Assembly: GCA_944327135.1 (NCBI GenBank) | Contig: CALVGQ010000107.1 | Location: 1 to 57,023, forward strand | Source: an uncultured Erysipelotrichaceae bacterium | Lineage (GTDB): Bacteria; Bacillota_I; Bacilli_A; Erysipelotrichales; Erysipelotrichaceae | DNA: 57,023 nt | Direction: 5' to 3' | In this document: piece after piece, positions 33,356 through 42,774 of the stretch | Layout of the letters: every line of letters begins with the position of its first letter | Position numbering within the stretch: position 1 is the stretch's first letter | The notes under the pieces: model-generated | Databases searched by the model: none | Told to the model about the DNA's origin: nothing | Seen by the model: only the letters and a program-made list of their open reading frames with translations | Translations under genes and position numbers: made by a program

Positions 33356-33887
33356 CATTTTTCCTCAATACTTCCTTGATCTGTGCTGCCGTAATTTCCA
33401 GCATGTTCAACCGTTTAAAACAGGTTTTAGCATTGGCCTCTCCCAAATGAAAATGATGGGTGATCTGCATTCGTTTCTTTTTGCTGTCACTTTGTCCGCT
33501 GAGCCCCAGTTCAAGAAATTCGCTCCAGCTCAGCGATTCCGCTTTGTCCTTTTCAAAGGTGACGCAATGCTGCAGCGCTTCCCGCAAGCTCTCTGCACTG
33601 GCATGTTCGATCCCGACCTTCCCTTTTCCTCGGGCATCCTTGCTGGCCAAAAAGGCATTCTTGCATCCATCGACAGCCTGATTGACCTTGGTACGGATCT
33701 GATCGCCTGGCGTATCAGGATCGGTAAACACGATCACCCCACGAGTCTTCTGAGCCCTTCGGATCAGATCGATCGTCTGATGAGACAGATGTGTTCCGCT
33801 GGTTTCGATCGTATACGCCTCCACCGCTTTCAAAAGATTCAACGTATCATTTTTTCCCTCTACAACGATGGCCTCTTTAATTTTCAT
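33348..33887 (-). CDS. rnmV: Ribonuclease M5
   Basis: This 179-aa TOPRIM nuclease matures 5S rRNA in low-GC Gram-positives. The catalytic Glu is in VVEGKNDTL and the Asp pair in FTDPDTPGDQIR; ARGKGKVGIEHA is the next conserved block. The family usually has KDD where this has KND, a mild change. It heads the rnmV-ksgA-ispE operon. A TATAAT lies upstream at 33911-33916. Confidence 0.95.
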   Translation of the reverse strand: MKIKEAIVVEGKNDTLNLLKAVEAYTIETSGTHLSHQTIDLIRRAQKTRGVIVFTDPDTPGDQIRTKVNQAVDGCKNAFLASKDARGKGKVGIEHASAESLREALQHCVTFEKDKAESLSWSEFLELGLSGQSDSKKKRMQITHHFHLGEANAKTCFKRLNMLEITAAQIKEVLRKNDE

Positions 33888-34000
33888 GCTCTCTCTCCTT
33901 GCAGTTTCTTATTATAGCGCAAAATTTTCAGATTGCCTATTTGTTTTAGCCTGCGTTTTGATGTTCCCCTCTTTCCCTCTAAAATCAACAGCCTTTTCGT

Positions 34001-35209
34001 TTACGGTCTCCATGTTCTTCGCCCTACGAGATACAGAAGCAGCCCGAAGAGCAGGAAAAATCCTTCCACGATCCAATAAAAAGGCTGATGAAAAGGGGTG
34101 CTATCGATCATCATCAAAGCAACAGAAACCGGCAGCGTAATCAGAAAAACGGAAAGAAAGGTCGGATTGACCTGATCATTTCTTTTAGCAATCCACATGC
34201 CCATTCCCAAACAGTAGATCTGATGAATCAAAAAGACGATCATCGCAATCAAAAACGGCAAATCGATCGGACTCAAAAAACCCTTAAATAAAATTGGCAA
34301 AAGATAAATGCCAATTACCAGCGCAAATCCCTGTAATAGAAATAGAACGATTTTTCGCTCCAATGAAGCAACAATTCGCCTATTCGAAACAGGAAGCAAA
34401 TTCAGCACGGTTTGCTGATGATACAAGGCAAACAATGAAAGCAGCCGTTCAGTCAATATCAGTTGGAGCCAGTACAGCAAGATTGCTGTTTGACCCTCTT
34501 CAAGCGCACGGAGCACAAGCCCTACAGCACTGAAAACAAGGCTGCTGCGTATAATAAAGCCAAATCCTTTTTTGTGCAGCTCTTGTTCTGCTGTCTTTGC
34601 CAGCTCGTAAATCACCTCTTCTTGCGAGCCTTGAAAAGAACCTGAAACCTTCCATGTTTGCACCAGTCCTATCACTACAACAGCAATTCCTTCTACCATC
34701 AAAAAAACAAGACTCAAGCTCATCCAATTTCGTGTCGCTAAAATCCCGATTCCCAAGAACACCAAGAAATAGCTTCGCTGCAAAAGCCAGGTCTCTTTGA
34801 AATCTTCCCGATTCTTTTGAATTTTCAACAGAAACGCTAAAGTGATCCCATGGGGAATCATGCCAGCTAAGATTTTTCCTAGCACATTCTCTTGACCCGC
34901 TGCCATCATCAAAAACGGGAACAGTCCTAACAGGATCTTCCAGAAAAAACGAAACCAGATCATGTTCATCCATTGACGGCTCGTTAGCGGAAGCATATCC
35001 AGTCCATCCGCACCTGTCTTTTTGATCCAGCCCAAAATGTCCCTGCTCAGCAGCTGAAAAACAAGCCAAGGATACGCCCCCAAAAAAATTCCTGCAACCA
35101 TGCCTGAGGGAGAAAACCAATACACCAAAGCAAAACATAGCAAAACCACGACAGTTTCAGTTTTTTCCTGTTGAAACCAATATTGACGCCATCGCCGCCA
35201 ATTTTCCAT
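34001..35209 (-). CDS. ABC transporter permease, YtrC-like membrane protein
   Basis: This 402-aa integral membrane protein has about ten hydrophobic segments and no domain I can name. It follows an ABC ATPase and a GntR repressor in one operon, the arrangement of the Bacillus ytr-type export systems induced by cell-wall-active compounds. N-terminus MENWRRWRQYWFQQ is cytosolic and basic; a soluble loop of ~30 residues (SQEEVIYELAKTAEQELHKK) sits near residue 200. Good GAGGGAAGAGG ribosome site. Function as the permease is inferred from context. Confidence 0.65.
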   Translation of the reverse strand: MENWRRWRQYWFQQEKTETVVVLLCFALVYWFSPSGMVAGIFLGAYPWLVFQLLSRDILGWIKKTGADGLDMLPLTSRQWMNMIWFRFFWKILLGLFPFLMMAAGQENVLGKILAGMIPHGITLAFLLKIQKNREDFKETWLLQRSYFLVFLGIGILATRNWMSLSLVFLMVEGIAVVVIGLVQTWKVSGSFQGSQEEVIYELAKTAEQELHKKGFGFIIRSSLVFSAVGLVLRALEEGQTAILLYWLQLILTERLLSLFALYHQQTVLNLLPVSNRRIVASLERKIVLFLLQGFALVIGIYLLPILFKGFLSPIDLPFLIAMIVFLIHQIYCLGMGMWIAKRNDQVNPTFLSVFLITLPVSVALMMIDSTPFHQPFYWIVEGFFLLFGLLLYLVGRRTWRP

Positions 35210-35245
35210 CCTCTTCCCTCCCTTTTAACAAGAAAGTCTTCTTTA

Positions 35246-36115
35246 TCAGTCCTTTTGACTTTCCTGATTTAAATTGATCATGATCTCTTCAATGCTCATC
35301 TGCTGAAATGAAGCCTCCTCCACGTCAAGAAACCGACGGCTCTGGGTGCACATTCCTTCCACCATTCCTTCTTTCCATGCTTGTTTTGAGCGATTTCGAA
35401 TCGAAGAAAGCAGTTCTTTACAGGCTTTTTTCCTTGGGATCCGAATAAACTGATAGTTTTCAATCAATTCTTCTTTGGAATGCATGAAAATAACTTTTCC
35501 CTCTTTTAAAAACAAGATGTAATCAGCAATGCGGTCCAGATCCTCCGTAATATGTGTTGAAAATAAAATCGTGTGGTTTTCCTGCTGCATGTATTCATAC
35601 AGCAGATCCAAAACCTTTCGCCGTGCTACCGGATCCAAATGAGCCATCGGTTCATCCAGAATCAGCAGCTGTGGCTGCGTGGCTAGCGCAAAAGCAAGCG
35701 ACATCTTAGCCTTGGTTCCCTCAGAACAGACCTGTGCTGATTTTCTTGGATTTACATCCAGCCGCCGAAGCAGATCATCATAAAGTGCTTCCTCATAGCG
35801 GCTATATAGCACGCCCAGCTTTTTTCCAATCTCTTTAGCAGAATAATGCGACGGAAAAAGAAAATTTTCTCCCACAAAACCTATTTGATCCTTGATCGTA
35901 ATTCCTTCTTTTTCCATCATCTTTCCCAAGATCGTGATCTCTTGGATCGCCTCGCGGTGAAGATTCAAAATGGACCGGATCAGCGTTGTTTTCCCTGCCC
36001 CATTTTGGCCGATCAATCCGGTCACATATCCTTTAGGAATGCTGAGATTTCTGATTTGAAGGCCAAAGCCATCAAAGCTGATGAAAAGCCGTTTGATTTC
36101 AATTGCCGATGACAT
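35246..36115 (-). CDS. ABC transporter ATP-binding protein
   Basis: This 289-aa ATPase powers the adjacent permease. Walker A is GQNGAGKTT, Walker B LLILDEPMAHLD, the H-loop FSTHITED. The signature motif is degenerate (CSEGTKAKM instead of LSGGQ), as in some YtrB-like exporters. The C-terminal ~70 residues are an extension after the ATPase core. GGAGG is 8 bases before the ATG, three bases after the GntR gene stop. One permease gene is present downstream. Confidence 0.93.
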   Translation of the reverse strand: MSSAIEIKRLFISFDGFGLQIRNLSIPKGYVTGLIGQNGAGKTTLIRSILNLHREAIQEITILGKMMEKEGITIKDQIGFVGENFLFPSHYSAKEIGKKLGVLYSRYEEALYDDLLRRLDVNPRKSAQVCSEGTKAKMSLAFALATQPQLLILDEPMAHLDPVARRKVLDLLYEYMQQENHTILFSTHITEDLDRIADYILFLKEGKVIFMHSKEELIENYQFIRIPRKKACKELLSSIRNRSKQAWKEGMVEGMCTQSRRFLDVEEASFQQMSIEEIMINLNQESQKD

Positions 36116-36118
36116 CGC

Positions 36119-36499
36119 TCATTCCTCCTTTTGATCTAAGATCTTCCTTAAGATTTCCTCGATCTGATCCTTCTTTAATCCGCGTTGTCTTGCTGATAGG
36201 ATCAATGTCTCTAGGTTTCTTTTAAATTCGATTTCCAGCTGTTGTTCAAGCTGATGCAAAGGAAACGATCGGATAAAACACCCTTTTCCTGGGATCGTCT
36301 GAATGATCCCTTCTTGTTCCAGATCATCATATGCCCGCTTCACCGTGATGATCGCAACATTCAGTTGCCGGGCCAGACTTCGAATCGAAGGAAGCTGATC
36401 TGAAGGCTTCAGTTTGCCTTGATAGACCTGATCCTTGATCTGATTTTCGATCTGAAGATAGTTTGGCTCCTTGCTGGACCGGTCCAAAAACAACTCCAT
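36119..36499 (-). CDS. GntR-family regulator (YtrA subfamily)
   Basis: This 126-aa repressor has a GntR winged helix (PNYLQIENQIKDQVYQGKL, LPSIRSLARQLNVAIITVKR, GKGCFIRS) followed by a short C-terminal dimerisation region, as in the YtrA group. It is the first gene of the ABC operon and probably represses it through the perfect palindrome at 36526-36558. The ATG at 36499 has GAGGGAA upstream; the longer frame lacks a ribosome site and would run into the operator. Confidence 0.92.
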   Translation of the reverse strand: MELFLDRSSKEPNYLQIENQIKDQVYQGKLKPSDQLPSIRSLARQLNVAIITVKRAYDDLEQEGIIQTIPGKGCFIRSFPLHQLEQQLEIEFKRNLETLILSARQRGLKKDQIEEILRKILDQKEE

Positions 36500-36525
36500 A
36501 GCTTCCCTCCTCACTGTTATTGTCT

Positions 36526-36558
36526 TATAGATACAGTTTCCTGTCAACTGTATCTATA
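36526..36558. promoter_or_regulatory. GntR operator overlapping the ABC operon promoter
   Basis: TATAGATACAGTT-7 bases-AACTGTATCTATA is a perfect 13-bp inverted repeat. On the minus strand it contains the TTGACA -35, with GACAAT 17 bases on as a -10. Confidence 0.85.
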
Positions 36559-36577
36559 CAATAGACACAATAATTCT

Positions 36578-36610
36578 AAAAAAAATTCGGGTAAAACCGA
36601 ATTTTTTTTC
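36578..36610 (-). terminator. Terminator of the 3D-domain protein gene
   Basis: On the minus strand AAAAAATTCGG-ttttaccc-GAATTTTTTTT; the tract continues into the GntR promoter region. Confidence 0.75.
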
Positions 36611-37463
36611 AATTCACCCGGCAGATCCGCTGCCCTTGACTGTTTCTGGTCCAACGGGCAAACCCAACGATCTCGACATGGACCCCCGAACGCTTGCCAT
36701 TATAAACAGTGGAATTTTTTTCCGACCCGATAAACAGATCGATCGTTGTTCCTTTGACTGCTCCGCCTCGGTCTACCACCAGCGCCTGAAATGGTTCCCC
36801 TGGAGTAAGGCCTTTGCCAGACCAGCGATGGTTAGAAATCTCAACAATGGTGCACATCGGCAAAGCCGAATCAGCTGCAATCAAATAATAGCCATCATAG
36901 GTAATGCCCTCTTTCCAGGTTCCATCTGATTGTCTCACTGAAGTCGTGCTCAGCTGGATCCCGGAGGAAGTTCCGCCAAACCCATCGTCTTCTCCACCGC
37001 AGCCAGCACAATCCACCCCATAGTTGGTCGTTTTTTTCGATGTAAAATAAGCGCCTTCGGTTACCAGAGAGCCATAGCTATAGACTTTAGGAGTTGACTC
37101 CTCGATCCAGGTAGAATATGGGACCAAAATCCGTGAAAGCATTTCTCCCTGAGCATTGTAGGTGGTTTCATACGTCTCGTACTGAACCTCTGGAGTCCCC
37201 TCATCAGTCAACCCGATCAGCCAGGAAACGCCGCCCTCTGGATAAACCCCCGGATCGACGATTTTGGTTTCCGGCAGCGAAAGCACCGTTTCTACTATTT
37301 CCTGCTCTGTTCGATAAGGTAAAACCGGATCGGTTTCAGCACGGATGTAAGAGTATGATTGAAGAACAGTTTCTACTTTTTCCAGGTCTGGGCTGATGAT
37401 GACCATCGCGGTCGAAAAAAGTCCGACGCTTCCTAGAAAAAGGCAATACAAGATCCTTTTCAT
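36609..37463 (-). CDS. 3D-domain (RpfB/YabE-like) cell-wall protein
   Basis: This 284-aa protein has an N-terminal signal/anchor segment (RILYCLFLGSVGLFSTAMVII), a middle with G5-like strands (EVQYETYETTYNAQGEMLSR), and a C-terminal 3D domain (three conserved Asp) seen as LVVDRGGAVKGTTIDLF and HVEIVGFARW. 3D domains are lytic transglycosylase-like folds in cell-wall proteins (YabE, YocH, Sps). Its place between tatD and rnmV matches yabE in Bacillus. Two CxxC-type Cys (GVDCAGCGGEDDG) are unusual. Confidence 0.85.
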   Translation of the reverse strand: MKRILYCLFLGSVGLFSTAMVIISPDLEKVETVLQSYSYIRAETDPVLPYRTEQEIVETVLSLPETKIVDPGVYPEGGVSWLIGLTDEGTPEVQYETYETTYNAQGEMLSRILVPYSTWIEESTPKVYSYGSLVTEGAYFTSKKTTNYGVDCAGCGGEDDGFGGTSSGIQLSTTSVRQSDGTWKEGITYDGYYLIAADSALPMCTIVEISNHRWSGKGLTPGEPFQALVVDRGGAVKGTTIDLFIGSEKNSTVYNGKRSGVHVEIVGFARWTRNSQGQRICRVN

Positions 37464-37514
37464 GTTTCCTCCTACTTTGAACCAGCCAAGTATATCACGA
37501 AAACCGCAGACTGT

Positions 37515-38285
37515 CTAATTTCTCCTTGGAAACAGGCGATCATAGTTCTCTAGAACCGCCTTCTGCAATGTCTCCTCGCTGATTTGCCGCAGCTCAGCAA
37601 TTTTTTTTGCGGTCAAGACCACGTGCATCGGCTCATTACGCTGTCCCCGATAAGGATGAGGGGTCAGGTAAGGACAATCGGTTTCGATCAGCAGGGAATT
37701 TAACGGCACACTGACCGCTACCTCTTGCGGCACTTTTGCGTTTTTAAAGGTCACAGGGCCCCCCAAACTGATCAGATACCCCAGCTTAATAAATTCCCGG
37801 GCCATTTCCGCACTGGAGCTAAAACAATGCAGGATCCCGCCGCATTGAGCCGGATGCTGCTTCATCAGCTCGTAAGTTTGCCCAATCGCATCTCGAGAGT
37901 GAACCAGAATGGGTTTTTTCACCTGATTGGCCAGTTCGATCTGGCGTATAAACGCCTCACGCTGCAGCTGTACGGTTTCCGGATTCCAGTGCAGATCCAA
38001 TCCGATTTCTCCGACTGCAGCGACAGTTGGATTATGGACCAACGCTTCCAGTTTATGCCAGTCTTTTTCAGAATATGTCTGAACATCGCTGGGATGAAAA
38101 CCTACAGCAACATCCAGCATCGCATCCTGGCTTGCCCGTTCGATGGCCTTTTCTGCTTCTTCCAAGGTACAGCAAACGATCATGATCCTAACCAGGCCGG
38201 CTTCTTTGGCCCGCTCGATCACGGCCTCACGATCTTCGAATTCTTCACTAAACAAATGTGCATGACTGTCTACCCAGGTTTTCAT
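37515..38285 (-). CDS. tatD: TatD-family metal-dependent deoxyribonuclease
   Basis: This 256-aa TIM-barrel hydrolase has metal ligands in DSHAHLF (His5-x-His7), EIGLDLHW (Glu), and the late His in HSRDA, HCFSSS and TDCPYLTPHPY. The family cleaves DNA and may act as a 3'-5' exonuclease in repair. It lies 7 bases after mnmE in the same direction and is followed by the 3D-domain gene, an order shared with Bacillus yabD-yabE. Confidence 0.94.
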   Translation of the reverse strand: MKTWVDSHAHLFSEEFEDREAVIERAKEAGLVRIMIVCCTLEEAEKAIERASQDAMLDVAVGFHPSDVQTYSEKDWHKLEALVHNPTVAAVGEIGLDLHWNPETVQLQREAFIRQIELANQVKKPILVHSRDAIGQTYELMKQHPAQCGGILHCFSSSAEMAREFIKLGYLISLGGPVTFKNAKVPQEVAVSVPLNSLLIETDCPYLTPHPYRGQRNEPMHVVLTAKKIAELRQISEETLQKAVLENYDRLFPRRN

Positions 38286-38292
38286 TTTTTCC

Positions 38293-39627
38293 TCACTTTC
38301 CTAAACAGAAGCGACTGAACATCGCATCCAACAGATCCTCACGGCTGGTTTCTCCTAAAATTTCCTTGAGCGCATGATAACTGTTTTGAAAATCGATCGT
38401 AACCAGATCCAGCTCTATATTTTCCTGCAGCTCCTGGATGGCCTGATCCATGGAATCGAGGGCCTTTTGTACTAATCCGATCTGCCGATCATTTCCAAGT
38501 ACCGTTTGGGCTGCGGTATCATGGTGCAGCTGATAACGACGGTTGATTTCCTCGATCAGCGGCTCGATCTGCTGATTCATCGCACTAATCAAAAGGCCCT
38601 GCTGAAACTGCAAAGGAAGATCCTGTTTATTAGTCAAAAGGATGCGATTGCGTCCTTCAGTCAGTCTCAATAGTGCTTGATCCTGTTCGTCCAGCGGCTG
38701 ACTGCCATCCAGCAGGATCAAAATCAGCTCCGCTTCCTCTAGCATTTTCAGACTTTTTTCAATGCCAATTTTTTCTACCCGGTCTTCGGTATCATGAATC
38801 CCTGCCGTATCAATCAAATGCAGGGTGACATTTTCCAGTCGGACCGTTCCTTCAACCAGATCCCGTGTCGTTCCTGCAACTTCCGTAACAATGGCTTTAT
38901 CCTCTTCCAGCAACGCATTGAGCAGACTGCTTTTTCCCACATTCGGTTTTCCAAGGATCACCGTTTTTACACCCTTCTTCATGATCCTGCCGCTTTCTGC
39001 CTTTCTTAAAATTTCAGTCATCCTTTTCTTCAAGTTCTCAGCCTGCGGCAAGACCACTTCCTGACTCAGCTGTTCGACATCCTCATATTCCGGGTAGTCA
39101 ATGTTGACCTCAATATGCGCAATCAGCTCCACCAGATCCTCGATCAAAGGTTCGATCAGCCGGCGAACGCTGCCCTTGATCCCATGAACGGCCAATTCCG
39201 CCGCCTGATCGCTGTCCGCCTCAATCATTTCCATCACCGATTCCGCCTGGGTCAAATCAATCCGGCCATTTAAAAACGCCCGCTGAGTGAACTCTCCAGG
39301 ACGAGCCAGACGAGCCCCTGCGCCAAGGCACAGGCTCAAGATCTTTCGTGTAATGAAGACGCCTCCATGAGAATTGATCTCTACAACATCCTCCCCGGTA
39401 AATGAATGCGGCGCCTTGAACAGGCTGACCAGCACTTCATCCACCTCCTTGCCGCTGCGAGGATCACAAATCATGCCATAGTGGATCGTATTCGGCTGAA
39501 AACTGCTTAAATTCCGGCTAAACAGCCGATTGACGATCTCAACGGCTTCCTTCCCGCTAAGGCGGATGATCGAAACCGCACCTTCACTTAATGCGGTACT
39601 AATCGCCGCAATCGTATCATTCCACAT
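38293..39627 (-). CDS. mnmE: tRNA uridine-5-carboxymethylaminomethyl modification GTPase MnmE
   Basis: This 444-aa GTPase works with MnmG to place the cmnm5 group on wobble uridine of tRNAs. The N-terminal folate-binding domain begins DTIAAISTALSEGAVSIIRLSG; the GTPase domain has VILGKPNVGKSSLLNAL (G1), EVAGTTRD (G2), DTAGIHDT (G3) and NKQDL (G4); the C-terminus ends MFSRFCLGK, the conserved Cys of the CxGK motif. Here it lies far from mnmG (~7 kb), with the par locus between them. Confidence 0.97.
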   Translation of the reverse strand: MWNDTIAAISTALSEGAVSIIRLSGKEAVEIVNRLFSRNLSSFQPNTIHYGMICDPRSGKEVDEVLVSLFKAPHSFTGEDVVEINSHGGVFITRKILSLCLGAGARLARPGEFTQRAFLNGRIDLTQAESVMEMIEADSDQAAELAVHGIKGSVRRLIEPLIEDLVELIAHIEVNIDYPEYEDVEQLSQEVVLPQAENLKKRMTEILRKAESGRIMKKGVKTVILGKPNVGKSSLLNALLEEDKAIVTEVAGTTRDLVEGTVRLENVTLHLIDTAGIHDTEDRVEKIGIEKSLKMLEEAELILILLDGSQPLDEQDQALLRLTEGRNRILLTNKQDLPLQFQQGLLISAMNQQIEPLIEEINRRYQLHHDTAAQTVLGNDRQIGLVQKALDSMDQAIQELQENIELDLVTIDFQNSYHALKEILGETSREDLLDAMFSRFCLGK

Positions 39628-39673
39628 ATTCTCACTTCCTGCAGGTATTGTATCACACTTTCATCAAAGAAAA

Positions 39674-39696
39674 GGAACATTCCCCCAGAATGTTCC
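39674..39696 (-). terminator. Terminator of the FemX-like gene
   Basis: On the minus strand GGAACATT-ctggggg-AATGTTCC followed by TTTTCTTT. Confidence 0.8.
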
Positions 39697-39737
39697 CACA
39701 AAGGTCCATGCGATCCTTTTTTTGATCAGATCGCTTT

Positions 39738-41027
39738 TTACTTTTGGACGTCCTTTTTTCTTTTTTTGAAAGCACGCAGCCATTCCTTCACTTTGGGAGC
39801 CATCTGCATCCACACTGCATAATGAGCCGGTTTCAGCACCAGATGAAATTCCCCGGGAAATTCATAGTAATCTCCACTAAAGCGCTTTTTAAAATCATGG
39901 ATACCAATATGCTCCGATTGCGGCGTTGGATTTCCAATCGTACCAAAAAAATCTACAAACTCAAAACCTTTTTTTAAATCATCTCGAATCTCAAACTGCT
40001 TGATCGCATAATTCGCGCCCACTTCCCTTAACAAGGCACGATTGCCTCCATAAACCAGCCAGGCCCGATGCCGTGTATTGATCGTGATCCCAGAAGACAG
40101 TGCCAGGCCTTCCGGATATTCTTGAATAAAGGCTTCCGCTTTTTTTCGGTCCTTTGCCAGCTTTTCCTCTTGAATTTCAATTTGTTTGATCCGATTGAAA
40201 GAACGGGTATCCTGTGGAGCCGTTTCCAGTTTCGTACGGCATTTCTTTTTTTCTTCGCTTAGTTCTTCCTGTTTACGATCCATTGCGGCCAAGTGGGCCT
40301 GCCCTGAATACGTTGCACTGTAACAGGTCGCCATGCCCTGAGCACTGAAACAACGATACACCGTTTCATAATAATCTTTATTGCGCTCAACAAAATGATT
40401 GCGCTCAGCCGTATCCTGCATGATCGCATAAAAAAGATCCACATTATTTTCCTTTTGACAATGAATTCCGATCCGATTGGCATTGTTCGTTGAGGCACGA
40501 ACGATTTTGGAATAATTCGCAAACAGGGCTTCCTCTGAACGGTCCAGCTTCAGCCGAAAAGTAAATCGCGGCTGTGTCCGATCAAAGCTCAAATTAAAGC
40601 CTTGATGCTGATACCCCAGGGCACTCAGCTGATCCACGATAGCCAGATGTTCTTCGATTAGCTCCTCCTTCGCATTATAAACCCGATACGGATAATCCGG
40701 ATCGATCTGAATATAACAGACATTCTTCTTCCGGCAGTATTCTTTCATTCCTTCGGTAAACAGCTTAACCAGCCGCTGATTATCAAAATCGATCACATAG
40801 CCGCGCGGAGCATAACAGATTTTGGAACGCAGAACCGGAATTGTTCGAAACAAAAGCAGGCTGCTGGCCTTCAGCACGCCATCCTCCAACAATCCGACCG
40901 TCGAAGAAGTCCAGCCGCTGGATTCTTTGACCTTGGCCCACAAGGAACACTGCATAAAATGCTCCTTAGGATGCTGCTGCATGAATTCATCATGCTGCTG
41001 CGGCGAAATTTCCATAAATTGGATCAT
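39738..41027 (-). CDS. FemXAB-family aminoacyltransferase (peptidoglycan bridge)
   Basis: This 429-aa enzyme belongs to the FemABX group, which use aminoacyl-tRNA to add amino acids to lipid II and so build the interpeptide bridge. It has the two GNAT-like halves with KICYAPRGYVIDF in the first and ALLREVGANYAIKQF/KGFEFVDFFGT in the second. A long helical hairpin (~residues 230-300, rich in Lys and Glu) is the coiled-coil arm of this family. The ATG at 41027 was chosen for the AGGA site; the longer frame enters the parB terminator. Confidence 0.9.
   Translation of the reverse strand: MIQFMEISPQQHDEFMQQHPKEHFMQCSLWAKVKESSGWTSSTVGLLEDGVLKASSLLLFRTIPVLRSKICYAPRGYVIDFDNQRLVKLFTEGMKEYCRKKNVCYIQIDPDYPYRVYNAKEELIEEHLAIVDQLSALGYQHQGFNLSFDRTQPRFTFRLKLDRSEEALFANYSKIVRASTNNANRIGIHCQKENNVDLFYAIMQDTAERNHFVERNKDYYETVYRCFSAQGMATCYSATYSGQAHLAAMDRKQEELSEEKKKCRTKLETAPQDTRSFNRIKQIEIQEEKLAKDRKKAEAFIQEYPEGLALSSGITINTRHRAWLVYGGNRALLREVGANYAIKQFEIRDDLKKGFEFVDFFGTIGNPTPQSEHIGIHDFKKRFSGDYYEFPGEFHLVLKPAHYAVWMQMAPKVKEWLRAFKKRKKDVQK
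39848..39861. promoter_or_regulatory. Candidate Noc-binding site inside the FemX gene
   Basis: ATTCCCCGGGAAAT differs at one position from the Noc consensus ATTTCCCGGGAAAT of Bacillus. It is inside coding sequence, as many Noc sites are. Its use by this Noc-like protein is untested. Confidence 0.4.
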
Positions 41028-41092
41028 GTTATTCCTTCTTCCTCTTCTTAGTTTTTTCCCTTCCCTTTGAATTATCCTCATCAGGAAAGAAA

Positions 41093-41112
41093 AGACTGCC
41101 CATGGCAGTCTC
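41093..41112 (-). terminator. Terminator of parB
   Basis: On the minus strand AGACTGCC-atg-GGCAGTCT followed by TTTCTTTCC. Confidence 0.65.
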
Positions 41113-41980
41113 AATCTTCTTCAATGCACCCCAGAATTTCCAAGATCCGATTCAGATCCTTGGTATCCGTGTACGCAATAGAAATGGAATGCGCCTCGAC
41201 CTTGACCTTCGTCTGCAGTTTATTCTGCATGATTTCCTCAACATAAACCAGGTTGTGATCCTTGACTTTTTCTTCCTTGACCTTGACCGGTTTCAGCTTA
41301 GCCTCTTTGACCAGTTTTTCTACCGCTCTTACCGATAAGCCCTCATCCACGATCCGATTGGCAATATCATACGCCAGTCCTTCATCCTCCAGGGTAATCA
41401 AAGGCCGCACATGTCCCATCGACAGCCGATTTTCACTCACCAGCTGCTGAATCGATCTTGGCAGTTTCAAAAGCCGCAGACTGTTGGCAATTGTTTCTCG
41501 GCTTTTGCCCACGCGCTGGGCCAGCCGTTCCTGGGTATACCCCATGCGTTCCATCAGCCGCTGATAAGCCTGCGCTTCTTCGATAGCATTCAGATCCTCA
41601 CGCTGAATATTCTCAAGCAGCGAGATCTCCATCATCTGCTCCTCGGTAAAATCCAGAACGATTGCCGGAATCGTTTTCAGCTTTGCAACCTTGCTGGCAC
41701 GCCAGCGCCGTTCCCCAGCAATCAGCTCATAACCCTGCAGGCTTTTTCGAACCAAGATCGGAGTGAACACTCCATGCTCCCGAATCGACTGAGCCAGCTC
41801 CTCAATCTTTGCCTCATCGAATGTTTTACGCGGCTGGTATGGATTCGGCCGAATTTCTTTCAGATCGATCTCAGTCTGTGACTGACCATGATCGCTGCCG
41901 CCATTTTGAATATCCTCCAGTACCTTTTCCACATCTTCGCCAAAAATCGCATCCAATCCTTTTCCCAGTCTTTTGCTCAT
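41111..41980 (-). CDS. parB: Chromosome-partitioning protein ParB (Spo0J)
   Basis: This 289-aa CTP-dependent DNA clamp loads on parS and slides to recruit SMC. The CTP-binding motifs are visible as [25 protein letters not shown], and [29 protein letters not shown] and the HTH ([19 protein letters not shown]) follow. The C-terminal dimerisation domain ends [18 protein letters not shown]. It overlaps parA by 4 bases. Two 16-bp parS sites are in this window, 13 and 14 kb away, so the locus is self-consistent. Confidence 0.97.
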   Translation of the reverse strand: MSKRLGKGLDAIFGEDVEKVLEDIQNGGSDHGQSQTEIDLKEIRPNPYQPRKTFDEAKIEELAQSIREHGVFTPILVRKSLQGYELIAGERRWRASKVAKLKTIPAIVLDFTEEQMMEISLLENIQREDLNAIEEAQAYQRLMERMGYTQERLAQRVGKSRETIANSLRLLKLPRSIQQLVSENRLSMGHVRPLITLEDEGLAYDIANRIVDEGLSVRAVEKLVKEAKLKPVKVKEEKVKDHNLVYVEEIMQNKLQTKVKVEAHSISIAYTDTKDLNRILEILGCIEED

Positions 41981-42762
41981 ACGCGTTTTTTCTCCTTATT
42001 GGTATAGGTGATGACTTCTTTCGCTAAAGCCGCATACGCTTTGGCTCCCTCTGAGCGAACATCATATTCAAAGATCGACTGTCCACGTGACGGTGCTTCG
42101 GATAATTTGATATTTCGCGGAATAAAGCTTTTATAAACCCGTTCCTTAAAATATTTCCGAACATCCTGCTGAACTTCGACCGACAGCTTGGTCCGCGCAT
42201 CAAACATGGTCAAAAGGACGCCCTCGATGACCAGCTTCTCATTAAACAACCGCTGAACAAGACGGATCGTAGAAAGCAGCTGGGTCAGCCCTTCCAAAGC
42301 ATAATATTCACATTGGACCGGGATCAGAACAGAATCCGCAGCCGTTAAGGCATTCGTATTTAATAATCCCAATGAAGGCGGGCAATCAATCAAAATGAAA
42401 TCATATTGTTCTTTGACCGGATCCAGTTTATTTTTCAGCATTTTTTCCCGGCCCACTTTAAAATTCACCATTTCCAAATCCGCTCCTGCCAGATCCACCG
42501 TCGCCGGAAGCAGATCCAGTGGAGGAATCTTCAGCGATTTCACGGCCTCCTGAACCGTTGTTTCCGACATCAGCACATCATACACACTGGCCGGATAATC
42601 ATGATCCTCTCCGGTAATTCCCTGTGAAGAATTTCCCTGCGGATCAAAATCAACCAGCAGGACCTTTTTCCCCAGATAAGCCAGTCCCGCTGCCAAATTA
42701 ATACTGGTCGTTGTTTTTCCTACGCCGCCCTTCTGATTGGCAATCGCAATAATTTTTCCCAT
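41977..42762 (-). CDS. parA: Chromosome-partitioning ATPase ParA (Soj)
   Basis: This 261-aa Walker ATPase forms nucleoid-bound dimers and acts with ParB in origin segregation and DnaA control. The deviant Walker A is [17 protein letters not shown], Walker [12 protein letters not shown]. The ATG at 42762 is 9 bases from AGGAT; a GTG three codons upstream overlaps that site. It lies between noc and parB in one operon. Confidence 0.97.
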   Translation of the reverse strand: MGKIIAIANQKGGVGKTTTSINLAAGLAYLGKKVLLVDFDPQGNSSQGITGEDHDYPASVYDVLMSETTVQEAVKSLKIPPLDLLPATVDLAGADLEMVNFKVGREKMLKNKLDPVKEQYDFILIDCPPSLGLLNTNALTAADSVLIPVQCEYYALEGLTQLLSTIRLVQRLFNEKLVIEGVLLTMFDARTKLSVEVQQDVRKYFKERVYKSFIPRNIKLSEAPSRGQSIFEYDVRSEGAKAYAALAKEVITYTNKEKKRV

Positions 42763-42774
42763 TTTATCCACATC

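Noticed and set aside
36600-36730. Overlap of terminator and promoter near the GntR gene as a riboswitch
   Set aside because: The hairpin is a plain terminator of the 3D-domain gene, and no alternative pairing is seen.
39744-39977. Plus-strand ORF antisense to the FemX-like gene
   Set aside because: It is a shadow of the real frame.
42085-42100. CCACGTGAC motif inside parA, like a parS half
   Set aside because: Only the CACGTG core and few flanking bases match; it is ordinary coding sequence.
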